Of a stretch of 64,000 nucleotides of DNA, positions 43,612 through 56,739 are shown piece by piece (within the stretch, counting starts at the first letter, position 1; each line of letters opens with the position of its first letter). The notes under the pieces were generated by a model. The model saw only the letters and a program-made list of their open reading frames with translations. It was not told the origin of the DNA and did no database searches. The DNA comes from Platycnemis pennipes (taxonomy: Eukaryota; Arthropoda; Insecta; Odonata; Platycnemididae), in NCBI GenBank assembly GCA_933228895.1, contig OW121855.1:42236698-42300697 (forward strand), written 5' to 3'. Both the position numbers and the translations under genes were made by a program.

Positions 43612-46600
43612 GAATTCCTTCAGTAAATATTAATGCCACGGTTGTAAAATAATTTCAATGACATTAAGATAAAAATAAAAAATTTCGTGACTACTCTGTT
43701 AGCTAAAAGACACCATAGCTTAGAAAGAAACCTATGAATAAATAAGCACAATTGGTCAGTTCAATATTAGTACATATTTATTATATTTTAAACTCAAAGA
43801 CCTTTGCTTCGAGCTTAAAATATAATAAACGATTCGAAGACTTCAATGAAAAACAAACACTTTTCCTCGCTGCAATTTTTCAATGAGTAGGAGTTGAAAT
43901 ATGTTCCCACGGGTTACTTAGCGTAACCGTACCCTCCATGAACGTTTCTCTTTTCAATATGAAATGTAAAAAATTGCAGCCAAATATTCCTTCTGAAATT
44001 TTCTCATATAACTCTTCGAAACTCTCAGTATTGCGTTCCAGAATGGTCTATACTCATTGTACGTTTTTTTCTGGTCGAGCCTTTTCTCATAATGCTTCAA
44101 TTGGACCAAAATGGGAGACTTCAGATTCAGGAAATCTTTTTCAGCGAGAGAATTTACAATAGCGAAATATGAAATGAGAAACAATAATGCTTTGTATACA
44201 AAACCTCGTGGTTGTTTTATTTTATTTTTATTTTAGCTTTATCTCGTGGAAATCTCCAGGGATGTTTAATCCAAATCAAAAAATAACGGAAACGTTTTGC
44301 ATGTTAACGAGAAAAAAATTCTTCCAGTATTTTAAATGTGCTCGCTATGCATGCTTTCAGTCAATGGAGTGATCGAAGAAGGGAGTATACTGCGATTTGC
44401 TACTCACGCATGAAGAAGGGATGCTCCAAATGAATAGACATAAATGGAAATGAAAAATTTAGGAAACGATGATATCATTATTTTACGTGTCTGAAAAATG
44501 AGAGATTAGAGCATCAAAATAATACCCTGACCAAGAAACGAGATTTACTGCAGGAAGCTACAAAATTTTGTGCTAAAATACGGGCGATCATATTTCATTA
44601 CAGGTGGTTTCAACGTGACGTGCGTGACAGGTTCTCAATCCTGAGTCCCCTAAACCGCATCACCTACACGTTTGAGCGTGCATCCATATATTACGTAACA
44701 CCACTTCCACTTTCCACTTTTTTCACCACTTTCCTCCCATCATAACGCCACGTCCAATTCTCCAAGACTCACCCTCCAGAGAAAACAATGCTATCAATGG
44801 AACTTCTCTCTGCTGTAAATGATAAAACTGACGTTTCCTAAATACATTCTTTATTTATTTCTCAATAATGTTAATTATTCGCTAATTAATAATTTTTCAT
44901 GATTATTATGGGGAAGAAATAATGAGCGTACCTACCTATTCGATATTTCATCCAAACACAATGGAAGGCTGGACCCTGACGGTAACGAAACGGGCAAATG
45001 GTCATCTTCCATTTATATTATTTTTCATAAAATGCTCGCTTTCCTATTGTCTATCCTACCTAGGAATTACTTTTCTGCAGTGACTTTGACTGAATTTTAG
45101 TCACTACCAGGTTGAGATGAATTTTCAATCATGGCCTATTATTATTTCTATTAAAACTTTTATTAAGTGAACAAGAATATCTCGGTCTTTTTTGAATACA
45201 CGGTGGTATGTTTTCCTTAGGCACATTTTGTTCTCAAAAACACGCGCTATTCACTGCCGGAGAAAGCTTTTTTCGCAATCCGAACGTCAAGATCAGCTAA
45301 AAGCTTAGCGGTAATTATGCATTCATACTTGTCAACTGCTAAGAAGTCAAATGTAGATCTTTTTTTTTGCCACTTCCCCTTCCTCGAGGCCATTCGAAAA
45401 CGTCAAGTAACTGTATCCTGGAAATTCCTCCATCTGTATTTGAAAAAATAATAACTGCTACAATGCTCATTGAATGAAATAACTCACATTCCTGTCGAGA
45501 GTTTTAAAACTTTTTGGTCCACACGTGTTGATTGTCAGGTTTTAACAAATTGAGGTTCACTTAATAAGCACACAAGCCACACAATGCACATGCACATAAG
45601 CCACACAAAATCACAAGTATTCTTGTTTTTATTTTGTTTATTTTTGTATTTTCGAGTGCACTCGTAATGGGTTAATCCTGATCTTTGTACACCCTTTATT
45701 AAATTTAATATTCAAAATATGATTTTACTGACCAATAACTTTGGACGCCTTGAACGTTTTGACGTTCAAGTACGTTTTGAACTTTGAATGTAATGAGCCT
45801 CAGCTCTATAAACATGGGGTATTCCATGCAGGATGTAGATATTATAGAAAAGCAAGGACACTAAACCAAACATCAATAAAATTGGCAAGTTTAAAAGCGG
45901 AATGTGTCTGCCAAGTTTAATAAAGTATAAAAAATGTTATGGGGAGAATTGCGTTCAATGAAAAGAGGGTTCATTTATGAAAGGAGAACGATTTACGAAG
46001 ATGAGAGAGGCAAAAACTCCTGTCAACGGCGTAAAGTGAGGAAATTAGCAAAGCCTTGATTCTGACGGAATCTTTGAACACATGTACACAAACCTCAGCC
46101 TCTGAGAAAAGATGAAAGCGAGTAGGAAACTTTAGCGATGTTGGCGCGTCGAAATACGGGGGAACATAAAGTGGGATGAAAGTAGCGACGAAAACGTGTT
46201 TGATACGTCGGGGAAAAGAGGTGGATGATGGCAGAATTTTGCGGATGAGGCGCAAAGAGAAAATGAGAGGGCCGGAGACGTGGAGATGAGTGGGATAACG
46301 ATGGACCTGAGGACACCCGACGCTAGTCGGAAGACAACTTTTCAAAGTAATGTTTCCCTCGCAAAAATGATGAACGCTATTGGAGACCTCCTCCCATTTT
46401 TTCCGGAAGATCTGGGGCGAGACTAAAAGAAACGAAGCCCAACCTTGCAAGGATATGACGCTCAGAGACTCCGTGAGTCGTGATTGTGACCGACGTCGCA
46501 CCGCAGATTGCTTCTGTCATCATTGATCCCTAAGCACGGCAATGGGTTGACGCAAGCGCTCGCTGTTCGCCACAGTCACGGAAACGAAGGAACGCACACG

Positions 46601-49600
46601 GGAATAAATCGTGGCCTAATTGAAAAAGCTCACTCGAGACGGTGAAAAGCGAGCACAGGGCCACGGCAGATACAGTGGTATGTCAAGGGCAATCACCAGC
46701 GTGGTTTCACGACGCCGGATTTCATCTGGGAGGGCGGAGAAATCGAGGAGGAGCATTTCTGTTAGGGCTGCCAACTGGGGCATTTTGATCGGGAGATTCC
46801 GGATGATGACACATTTATCCATGCTTAGAGTTTTACATAAACTTCTCCGAGCCATTATCATACCTATGCGAAAAAACAAACTGTATATTTCATTTATGTG
46901 GACATTCAATCGATTGCACAAAATTCTCTCAGAAAACGTTGATTTCAAAGCGTAAGTCAACTTTATATGTGGTTTTTATTGAATAAAAAATAATATATTT
47001 TCTGAAATATTTCATTTTAAGGGACTCATACGCACCACGACGACGAAACTTTAGTACACTTCCCACCGCTTCATAAGCTACGTCAATGTATAAATGATAC
47101 TTATACAATAAGACACAACTAATATGTATAGGTACATAACTAGCGGGTATCATTTTATGACATTTAAAGATGATTGATTTAACTGGGTTGAGAAAGATTC
47201 CACATCTGGGTTGAGAAGATTCCACAGTTGGTAACATTATTTACTACCTCTATATCATATTGGAATATCTTTCAAGGCAGAATAACATGCATTAAATCAC
47301 TTACGCGATTTCTAGCCCTGCACCTTTTCTATGCTACTCTCGCCGTTACCACAGCGAAGACGGGGCAGGCATATTTCTCTGTTTTAGACCGTTTTATTGC
47401 ATAAACTTCCATATCGACATATTCTCATATCATCTTCCAGATGTGATGGCGGGATAATCCTCCTTCCTGATGCTTACGATAAGACGCATTTAAATGCCTC
47501 GCACATGATTTATACCACCTACATCTAAGAAGCTTCAAGATAAGACTTTCATCTCCTGCTGGTGGCACCAATAGTTCAGGTATCATTGTGACGCAATATC
47601 CACTCCAGCATTGGCTACGGAATTTGGATTCTAATTTAACCATGGTTCATAAGATGAAAAAGAGCATATCCATCAAGTAACCATGAGAATAACTCATGGT
47701 ATTCTGTGAATTGCCGTTAAACGTGGTAAACTGCATGTCTTTAAATCACATATTAAACTTTTAAACGAGATGAATTCGTATTTTCAAAGGAACATATTAT
47801 AAGTTGATTGATAAATCTGAGTTACCTACAGAAAATCAAGGTCATTCAACAAAACAACTGAGCGCATGCATGGTTATATTTTAACATTGCAAAAAATAGA
47901 AGGTACAATTCGTCCTCTCCGTGTGTACGTAATCTAAAAGGGTATTATGTAGTGCATGTTATAGAACACAAACAAAAATACCAGAGAATATGTGAAGCAA
48001 TACACGAATGTGCACATTTAAATCAGGCAGAATGGTGTAGGCTGAATCTCAAACTCACAAAAATGCCTGATAACTGAATCACTACTGAAATATAGATACT
48101 CCCACCCTGGAATGACGTGCATTGTCACGATACTTACGGAGAATCAACTCTCGGCGAGGAGAACTCATAAACGTGTATTTCCTCCTTATTCTTACAGATC
48201 CCTTGAACTTTCCAAGCACGCTCAAGTATGGCTAGTGCCTAACATTGCTCGATATCGAGTTTCCCTTCCCAGAGTCTAAGGATCCTAAAAATATCTTGAA
48301 TCCCGACAAATTCTGCCAGCAAAATGAGCATAAAATAAGGGACGCGCACCTGTATCCACGGAATTTCTACGTATTCTCTTCCCGAAAAATCTCTCTCTCT
48401 TGGAAATAAAACTGGATATGTTTCGGCACAGCAGAGACTGGTTAGAATTCCCGAAACATTTTTCGTTTCTGCAGATATTCCAAAACCGAGCGCCTTTTCC
48501 CGTTCTGCCCTTGAGACTGTTATGAGGGGTGGAGTGTATCGACCTGTTCACTTCTGCAACTAAGTTGCCAGAGGAGTTCGCTCATGGGTGTGATAACATC
48601 CCAGCTCAATGACTTATAATCGCCGTATTCTAAAGTGAAACGTTTCCCACTGACTCTCAACGACTTGCCACTTGTACGAAACGCAAAGAACAACTGAAAT
48701 AGAGCAGAGAAGAAAGAACATAACATGGAACCTCATGGTATTCACTTCATTGAGCATGGAAGGCGAGGTTAAACAAAATAATTCGCTCGTTTTCACTCCA
48801 CCGGCTCCAACCATCACAAAAATTGTTCTTTTAAATTGATTTCAATCGTCGATTCTTTAACCACCTTGTGCAATGAAAAACCAGCAGGGCGAGATAATGA
48901 ACGCGTTAATTAGAGAATTAAACTTTAGAGTACATAATGAGGAGAACCAAATAATATAACCGAGTCATAAAATCATATGGTAGCAAAGTAATTATATTTC
49001 GTAGTAAATGTGCTTTAATATACTTGCCATGCAGATCTGCGGGAAACATCTTAATAATGCATAAAACTTTATTTGTAGCCGACAGGCCACATTATAAGGT
49101 TGGAAGCAATATGGACACATCAAAATGAGCTCAACGATATTACTGTAATAATGTTCCGTATTTTCATTCCTATCAATCATCGGGATCGCTAGTAAAATGA
49201 TGGTATTAATTTAAACAAGTGCCTTAGGTTGATTGAAATTGATTAGGTCCTTTGATCACAAGAGTTGAGTTAAAATTAAGAAGAATCGAGTTCATCACGG
49301 CAGTAACTGCGCACAAATTTCGAAGAAGAATGCCCAATTATTGCACTTGGAAATAATAATAAGCACTTTATCACGTAAAATATTATTTGCGTGAAAATCT
49401 GGTTCACAAAATAACATTTGAGTTGAATAGAGGCCGTCACATTATATCATATGAAAGAGAAGAATTTTCTGAGAATTCTCAACTATTTATTGGCTTCTTA
49501 CGTCAAATATAAAAATCAAGGCTGCTGTATAATTGTGAATCAATATCATTTATCTTTGCCACCATTGAATTCAATTCCTTTTTCACAACATTCTTAAGAA

Positions 49601-51598
49601 AAAACTATGGATGTACTAATGTAGCGTATCCTCATTCTTCTTCAAGATTAAATTAAAAGTACGTAGACGATTAGTCAGAAATTAACTATCAGCCATTATT
49701 GGCATGTACAAAATCAATATACACATTTCTTAAGATTTGACAAATTCATAACACTCCTCTTCCATCAAATAGATAATAATTTAAATTAAAATGTCCTTGA
49801 ATCAGTACATCCTGAATAAATCTCGATGTTGAACAGAACTGTTCAATCTTAACAAAAAGTTATTTTTTAAATGGATTTCATTAGCATTTTCTCAACTTTT
49901 AACGGAATTCTTATTAATAAATAATAGAAGAATGCTATCAATGATGCATGCACAGGCTTATAAGAGCCTGTTTCCTAAGTTTTCAAGTTAACGCCTCCCA
50001 AAGTTCGATCACTTTACTAACTTACTTCATTTTACTTGGTTAGTTAATTATTTTTGAAATTTTTTTAAATATATTCAATGAAAGTCTTCAAGGTCTCAAG
50101 GAGAGAAAAGAAAGCAGGGGCGGGATGAAGCACGATCATGGGAGCCCAATCCTTAACGGGTAGACATCGTGCAGAAAGTAATTTGCAAACTGTTCAGCAG
50201 CATGTTCATTTCACCTCAAAGTATCCCCCTCCGTCAATGATTCCGACAAATGTTTTTCCTCCTCACTGTCAAATACAACTGTCTCTTGCCCTCATGCCTT
50301 TTTGCCCTACCATACATCACAGCCTTCAAAGTTCCGTTTCCACTCAGCATGACGCACATTTACTTCATCGTCCTCTCAGATTCCTCGAAAGCTTCCATTT
50401 TTCCTTTAACGTGCCTCACAATTTATTTTTTTGCATTCCTCTCTGCTAAGCTAATTTTCCTATTTCTCCCTACACGAGCATTCCAAAAGTAACCACAATG
50501 TACACATCTACTCCCTTCGGTATTTTATAATGAAGAACGATCACTTTGAGATCATTTTTTTCAAAAACTTCAGGTACGATTGGGTCATTCCCAATTACTA
50601 ATATATTTTATCCACTTTAATTAATTTTGGGCAAAGGTATTATTTGCATGACCTTTACATGGCCATTATTTCTATCCACAACGCAGCCTGGATGATACGT
50701 ACAATAATTTAATTCATTACAATTTATCCGTAACAATAGAGTAGATATATATCCTTTACTTTCTATTTATTTTGCATCACATAATTACGATCTCTTGCGT
50801 TTTATCATAATCATAAAATCCTCGCTTGGGAACGTATCACCATTATAATTGGCCTTACCTTGCTGTACAAATAAAAATTACTCATTCATAATCTTATGAG
50901 ATTCTTATACTCCAACACCTACCCGAAATAAACCACCGTAGCTAGACTAATTTAATTCTGAATCGTGAAAAAGCAATGGTGACGATAGGCAACCCAATTG
51001 AAGACTATCATTTCAAGAAATCACTATTTCTTTAAGGAACCATTCTCTTTGGGGCTCAATTCTGAGGTCATTAAGACTAATTAGGGCGAAAGGGGAAGAA
51101 ACATGGTTCTTGGAAGAGGAGAAGCACGCCAAATCCCCGCAGTATTTAGTGTGGAACATAGAGACAGGGCGGATATTGAAAAGCACCTCTCGTGGGAACC
51201 AAACACCCACTTTTCCGCTATTGACCCCATCTTTCTTCCGCCCTTCTCCCACGCCTGCAGAATTAACTATATTCCCCAACGAGTCCTCAGCTAGGCACAC
51301 CGGTTTCCTGCCAACTGCGCTAATGAGTTGAAGCACTCTGACGGCTTCTTGGAGCTATGAGCAAAGCGCCGAGGGACCAAAAGTTGCGAATCAATTAACC
51401 AGAATTCAACTTCACAAGGGCTTATTTCTTTCTTGACGCTTAAACTGCCTCCAAGGCACTCAGAGCTGTCACCGAGTTGTTTCCCCTCGTTTTCTCGATG
51501 TCCGTTGGGCGATTACGTCAAATTCAAGTCCACGTCAGTTCAAAAACTTTGGTAGTCCTAGGGAAAAGAGAGATGCACATAATAGCATACCCTAATGA
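43612..51598. other. Long gene-less stretch
   Basis: No supported gene. The longest frame (minus, 45971-46501, 176 codons) and 46616-46960 (minus, 114 codons, opposed by a 111-codon plus frame) have no recognisable domains. About 46000-46830 is richer in G+C than the rest, which inflates frame length. At 45750-45771 there is a short perfect hairpin (cttgaacg...cgttcaag). About 50190-50480 is pyrimidine-rich in the manner of the LINE relics, but no motif could be read. Confidence 0.5.
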
Positions 51599-52180
51599 GT
51601 ACCTTTGCATTCTACGGATAATATAATGTATGATTGAAATCGAAATTTTGGCAGTGGAAACTTTAAATGAGATTTTCTAGAGATCTCATCCAACATTACA
51701 CATACAGGACTAATTAGTTCCCAATTTGCAATAATTTTGGTAAAAAATTTATCAATACGTCAGAGGTTGATAAAAGAGAGGTATTATTTTCTACGTCATG
51801 TGATGAAGAACGGTAAACCCTCTTATTGTTTTTTTGTAAATGGGAGACTGGCAATCGATGAATATTTGACTATTTAATGAATATGTTGCAGTACTTTTGC
51901 ATTCTAGGGATAATATAATGTATGATTCAATCGATATTTTGGCAGCGGAAATTTAAATGAGGTTTTCTAGGGATCTCATTCAACATTTCACATACAGGAC
52001 TAATTAGTTCCCAATGTTCAATAATTTTTGTAAATATATTGATCAATACGCCAGAGGTTGAAAAAAGAGAGGTATCATCTTCTGCATCTTGTGATAAAAA
52101 ACGATAAACCCTCTTATTGTTTTTTTAAACAGAAACTGTGGCAATCGATGAATGCTTGACTATTTAATGAATATGTTGCG
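51599..52180. repeat. Tandem duplication, two units of about 292 bp
   Basis: Unit 1 (51599-51891) and unit 2 (51892-52180) both run from tac-ttttgcattcta to tttaatgaatatgttgc. Shared blocks include ggataatataatgtatgatt, cacatacaggactaattagt and taaaccctcttattgttttt. Roughly 85-90% of compared positions match by eye. No known element is recognised; it lies 500 bp from the palindromic transposon. Confidence 0.92.
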
Positions 52181-52679
52181 TGGTCGATATGCTATAAATA
52201 TGAACTTGAATGCATAAAGTTCATGTAACTTTTCAATATACCGATATGGAGTGTGGGAATGAACAGAGTTTGTTAAGTATTCTTTTGTAAACATAGCCAG
52301 AAAAAGCATATCATAAGGATTATTCATATTTCTTGCAAGTACCATCGATGTATACCATAGTTTTGAAAAGCTCATTGGTTAGAAACGATTTATATGCAGA
52401 AAAATGCATGATACTCTTGACAAGATCTGTCACACCCAGCAGTAATTCTTTTGCCTCGCAGCATTTGAAACATTTCATCATGGCTAATTCCATAGTTGAA
52501 GCCGTTTTTTTACCCATATAATATTCCTCACATTTAACTGTCAAGTATGCAAAATCCAGGTCATTATCGAGGCCTAAATACCTTGACCCTCGACGGCACG
52601 AGAATAACAAAGTTATTTCCGTGATTAAGGTCCGTGATTCCTAAGGAAATACAAGGACAAAGGTACACAAATGATAATA

Positions 52680-53939
52680 GGGTCATTCCACCTCAATTCA
52701 ACAAACGTTTGTCCCTTAGGGTGTCACATTTTGATAAAAATTGGTGTACGGGAACAAAATCAAGTCAAACTGAATATCCTCAAACAGTTTTGTGAAAAAA
52801 AATTTTTTGAGCGAATTATGCATGTTTTAATTTTTTCGCATTTTTAGCAAAAATCCGAGCCTTAATCATATTATCACTTATATCTCCGCTTGTAATTGTC
52901 ACACAGCAATGACTTATAGCTCTTTTTAAAGCTAAATCTTTATTGAATGCAAATATATAACTAAAAAGTTATTTTCTTTTAAACCCTATTGTTGTTAATT
53001 ACTAATGTTTAAAAATTGTTAGTAAACTTTTCTCAAATACTCCATCTCAGAATCGGTCGAAATGTTTTTTCCGTAATCTAAACATACCCAGCTAACTATT
53101 CCAAAAATAAAATTTAGTGGCAATTCATAAATTCGTTTTTTATAAATATTTAAACATTTACAATTTTCTCTCGCGTGGCCCGTCGGCTCCCCCATTTGGA
53201 ATACATGCAGCAGACGTGAAATGCAAGCCTAAAAATTTCCTAATTGCTCAAGGCCGTGGCTATATGAGATAAAAATATATTATAAACTATAAATGTTAAC
53301 AACAATTGTTATTTGTTCTTTCACTTAGTATTGAGTTGATCAAAATTTCTCTTGAATTTTATCCACACTCCAGCTTTTAGGCAGTGTAGACAGGACTTAA
53401 ATTTTTTCACTGTAGGAATTAGCTTCAGCAAATCTTTCCTTGAGTTGACTTAGCATTTCACACCCTACTAACTCTCATGGGCCAAAGGAAGTTTTTGCTT
53501 TTCCCCATACTATCCCGATTGCTCTTCGATAAAGAGAAGTAATTTTATGAATTTTTTCTTTAGAGTATTTTCTACTTCTCAATTTATTTCTATTTACTGG
53601 TGATGTACCGATTTCGGATAAACTCAGGTTGATTTTTTCTAGCATAATAGACGAGGTGAATAAGGTGCACCACCGCTCTCTCCTGGTGAGTCACTGTCAT
53701 TGCTGGAGTTGTTTGTAGTTAGCGATACATGAGCCTCCGCAAATTGCAAACCAGAAGGCCCCGATTGTGACAATATTGCTTCTGTAGCCACTAGCTGCTC
53801 AGTAACGTCTTCTTGATGACTGACGGGAGACCTTGGTGTGTCACCTTTCGCGACTCCCTTGTTCAGAAATGCTCTGCACTGACGGCACAATTTTCTGCCC
53901 TCGACCAAAAACATCGCTCTAATGCTGAAAATTTTCGAT
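52680..53939 (-). repeat. Left arm of the palindromic transposon
   Basis: Inverted copy of 54849-56109. From the outside in: a terminal GGGTCATTCCACC segment, about 600 bp of AT-rich non-coding sequence, then the broken coding region (minus strand), ending at a sequence that looks like a splice acceptor (ATTTTCAG at about 53927-53934 on the minus strand). Confidence 0.95.
53340..53914 (-). pseudogene. Broken N-terminal part of a transposon-encoded protein, left-arm copy
   Basis: This is the inverted copy of the frames described at 54874-55448. The first run (53639-53914, 91 codons) is identical in translation to the right-arm copy, including VEGRKLCRQCRAFLNKG with a CX2C pair and a Ser/Gly/Asn-rich tail. 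The same frameshift and stops follow. Identity of the damage in both copies shows that the coding region was already broken when the arms formed, or that the arms have been homogenised. Confidence 0.75.
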
Positions 53940-54848
53940 ATGTAATATTTGGCAGTAATTGCATATAAATTAGCACTACGGATAATTCAATGCAGTTTAA
54001 CTGGATTACAACACTGTTTTCGACACTTTGAATAGAAGGCAAAAAACGATTTTTCATTGTTAACGCACGCTGTTTCCACTTTAACACCACTTCTATCCTC
54101 GATGAGCTGCAGATCTCTTCGATACATTTAAAGACACTGTTTCACGAACACTTTCCTCCTCTCACTACGCCGATGGAGCAAATTTTGACACAACTTTAAC
54201 AGTTAGTTTAAAAAAACTATGTACGAGAAAAAAGAAGAGAAGGCAGACAGCTCTTGAATAAGGAGATGCACACGCGGTGACAGACCAAAACAAACTGAGA
54301 CTTCTTCGGTGAATACACGCGGCTGTCAACAAAAACATGTGCAGCTAGATGGTCTTCCTTCAAGCTTTTAGGCAGATACCGCAATGGGCAGAATTGGCCA
54401 CCGACGGGGTCATAATAATAGGGTTCTGAAAGGAAGTGGAAAGGTTTTTACCCTCTTGCCCTAATCCGTAGGTGCCATAAAATATTTCTTTTTAGAGAGA
54501 GCTACGTTTATCGAAAACGCCTCAATGCACGAAAAGCCGCAGCTGCAGGCTCTCGACTTGAATTTAAAATGAAATTTTTGTGCATGGATAAAAATATTTG
54601 GACATTAAATCGGAGTTTGCAGTAAATTTGTCTATAGAGATAAAAAGAGTGAGATAGCAAACACGAAGAAATTTTTCTGGTAGAACAAATGATGCAAAAT
54701 TTCCATAATTTTAATTTATTTTCATTTCATTTCATCAGTGAATTATACTTGAAGATTCTTGAAAAGTTTTTTCATATTAATTGTCACAGATTTTTTAGGT
54801 CAAATAAAAGTTACTCCGCCTGGAAACTTAAGTGGGGCTCAATGGTAA
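53940..54848. other. Unique centre of the palindromic transposon
   Basis: These 909 bp are not repeated between the arms. There is no convincing gene. Frames that extend from the arms into the centre (minus 53863-54090; plus 54689-54925) differ from each other and read through the putative splice acceptor, so they are probably not real. It may contain leftovers of the parent's 5' region or filler acquired during the rearrangement. Confidence 0.6.
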
Positions 54849-56109
54849 ATCGAAAATTTTCAGCATTAGAGCGATGTTTTTGGTCGAGGGCAGAAAATTG
54901 TGCCGTCAGTGCAGAGCATTTCTGAACAAGGGAGTCGCGAAAGGTGACACACCAAGGTCTCCCGTCAGTCATCAAGAAGACGTTACTGAGCAGCTAGTGG
55001 CTACAGAAGCAATATTGTCACAATCGGGGCCTTCTGGTTTGCAATTTGCGGAGGCTCATGTATCGCTAACTACAAACAACTCCAGCAATGACAGTGACTC
55101 ACCAGGAGAGAGCGGTGGTGCACCTTATTCACCTCGTCTATTATGCTAGAAAAAATCAACCTGAGTTTATCCGAAATCGGTACATCACCAGTAAATAGAA
55201 ATAAATTGAGAAGTAGAAAATACTCTAAAGAAAAAATTCATAAAATTACTTCTCTTTATCGAAGAGCAATCGGGATAGTATGGGGAAAAGCAAAAACTTC
55301 CTTTGGCCCATGAGAGTTAGTAGGGTGTGAAATGCTAAGTCAACTCAAGGAAAGATTTGCTGAAGCTAATTCCTACAGTGAAAAAATTTAAGTCCTGTCT
55401 ACACTGCCTAAAAGCTGGAGTGTGGATAAAATTCAAGAGAAATTTTGATCAACTCAATACTAAGTGAAAGAACAAATAACAATTGTTGTTAACATTTATA
55501 GTTTATAATATATTTTTATCTCATATAGCCACGGCCTTGAGCAATTAGGAAATTTTTAGGCTTGCATTTCACGTCTGCTGCATGTATTCCAAATGGGGGA
55601 GCCGACGGGCCACGCGAGAGAAAATTGTAAATGTTTAAATATTTATAAAAAACGAATTTATGAATTGCCACTAAATTTTATTTTTGGAATAGTTAGCTGG
55701 GTATGTTTAGATTACGGAAAAAACATTTCGACCGATTCTGAGATGGAGTATTTGAGAAAAGTTTACTAACAATTTTTAAACATTAGTAATTAACAACAAT
55801 AGGGTTTAAAAGAAAATAACTTTTTAGTTATATATTTGCATTCAATAAAGATTTAGCTTTAAAAAGAGCTATAAGTCATTGCTGTGTGACAATTACAAGC
55901 GGAGATATAAGTGATAATATGATTTAAGGCTCGGATTTTTGCTAAAAATGCGAAAAAATTAAAACATGCATAATTCGCTCAAAAAATTTTTTTTCACAAA
56001 ACTGTTTGAGGATATTCAGTTTGACTTGATTTTGTTCCCGTACACCAATTTTTATCAAAATGTGACACCCTAAGGGACAAACGTTTGTTGAATTGAGGTG
56101 GAATGACCC
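54849..56109 (+). repeat. Right arm of the palindromic transposon
   Basis: Inverted copy of 52680-53939, differing by one base in length. It carries the coding run on the plus strand near the centre and AT-rich terminal sequence toward 56109. Confidence 0.95.
54874..55448 (+). pseudogene. Broken N-terminal part of a transposon-encoded protein, right-arm copy
   Basis: Three consecutive runs in overlapping frames belong together. Run 1 (54874-55149) holds FLVEGRKLCRQCRAFLNKG, with a CX2C pair likely to be half of a zinc-binding site. Run 2 (55143-55313) reads EKINLSLSEIGTSPVNRNKL followed by a basic helical stretch (RSRKYSKEKIHKI). Run 3 (55330-55448) reads EMLSQLKERFAEANS and TLPKSWSVDKIQEKF. 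I recognise this order from a large family of repeat-associated proteins in arthropods and cnidarians; the family name and catalytic role are not known to me. The downstream two thirds of the protein is missing. Confidence 0.7.
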
Positions 56110-56113
56110 AATA

Positions 56114-56739
56114 CAAAAAGCCGTAGTAAAAACTTCGAAATAATTCAAGAATTTTTCGTTGTCAGCAGCTCCTTGCTTAACATGCGAATATACATGACAG
56201 ATTTTTAAGACCCTGATGCTCTGTTCAAAATTCCTTGAAATCTTGACACAACATTATTTGTAACACAGATTAAGAGCACGACGTTAAAAAATTTTGAGAA
56301 GTAGAAACAATTACGTTTGAAAAACCTCGGTATGGCAGTAAACATATTAAAATAATTTTTTTAATATTCGGAAAAGATTCTCCTTGCGTCAGAGCATACT
56401 TTTCACAACCATGCCCCAAACACAATGACATAGTTTAATAGTTCCAAAACTCAACTAAATTAGTATGTGTTGCTGGTTTAGTTGAGTAATGTTAAATGCA
56501 GCAATTATGCTGTTCGCATATTTTGCTTTGCAAAAGAAATAATCGGGTATTAAACTTTCAGAAAACTTAGTGGATGCTGTCAAAAAAGGCGGCGTTAGCT
56601 TATCTCTCTCCACGTTCAGGAACGGCCGTATCATTTCAGGCATTTAGATAGGTCCTTATCTGTTCTAAATATTTCTCAAAAACAGGATGTTTCCATTCTT
56701 TATAAGTAAGTTCTTAGCACCATATACATATTTCATATC
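56114..56739. other. Gene-less stretch
   Basis: AT-rich sequence with no gene or repeat recognised. Confidence 0.5.

Larger units (their letters stand above)
52680..56109. mobile_element. Palindromic (foldback) DNA transposon derivative, 3.43 kb
   Basis: Two inverted arms, 52680-53939 (1260 bp) and 54849-56109 (1261 bp), flank a 909-bp unique centre. The outer ends are GGGTCATTCCACC and GGTGGAATGACCC. A 4-bp direct repeat AATA flanks the element (52676-52679 and 56110-56113). The arms are practically identical; the only difference I noticed is one base in an A run (ccttaatc versus ccttaaatc in the same orientation). Each arm carries the same broken start of a transposon-type gene, oriented outward. 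Long arms plus near identity point to a recent rearrangement or ongoing gene conversion. The superfamily is not established. Confidence 0.93.

Noticed and set aside
45971..46501. Minus-strand 176-codon open frame
   Set aside because: No recognisable domain or composition typical of a gene; lies in a locally GC-richer patch.
50130..50490. LINE relic in a pyrimidine-rich stretch
   Set aside because: Composition resembles the other relics, but no conserved ORF2 motif could be read in any frame.
53863..54925. Frames extending from the palindrome arms into its centre (75 and 78 codons)
   Set aside because: They share the arm-encoded end but have unrelated starts from the centre and read across a splice-acceptor-like sequence, so they are probably artefacts.
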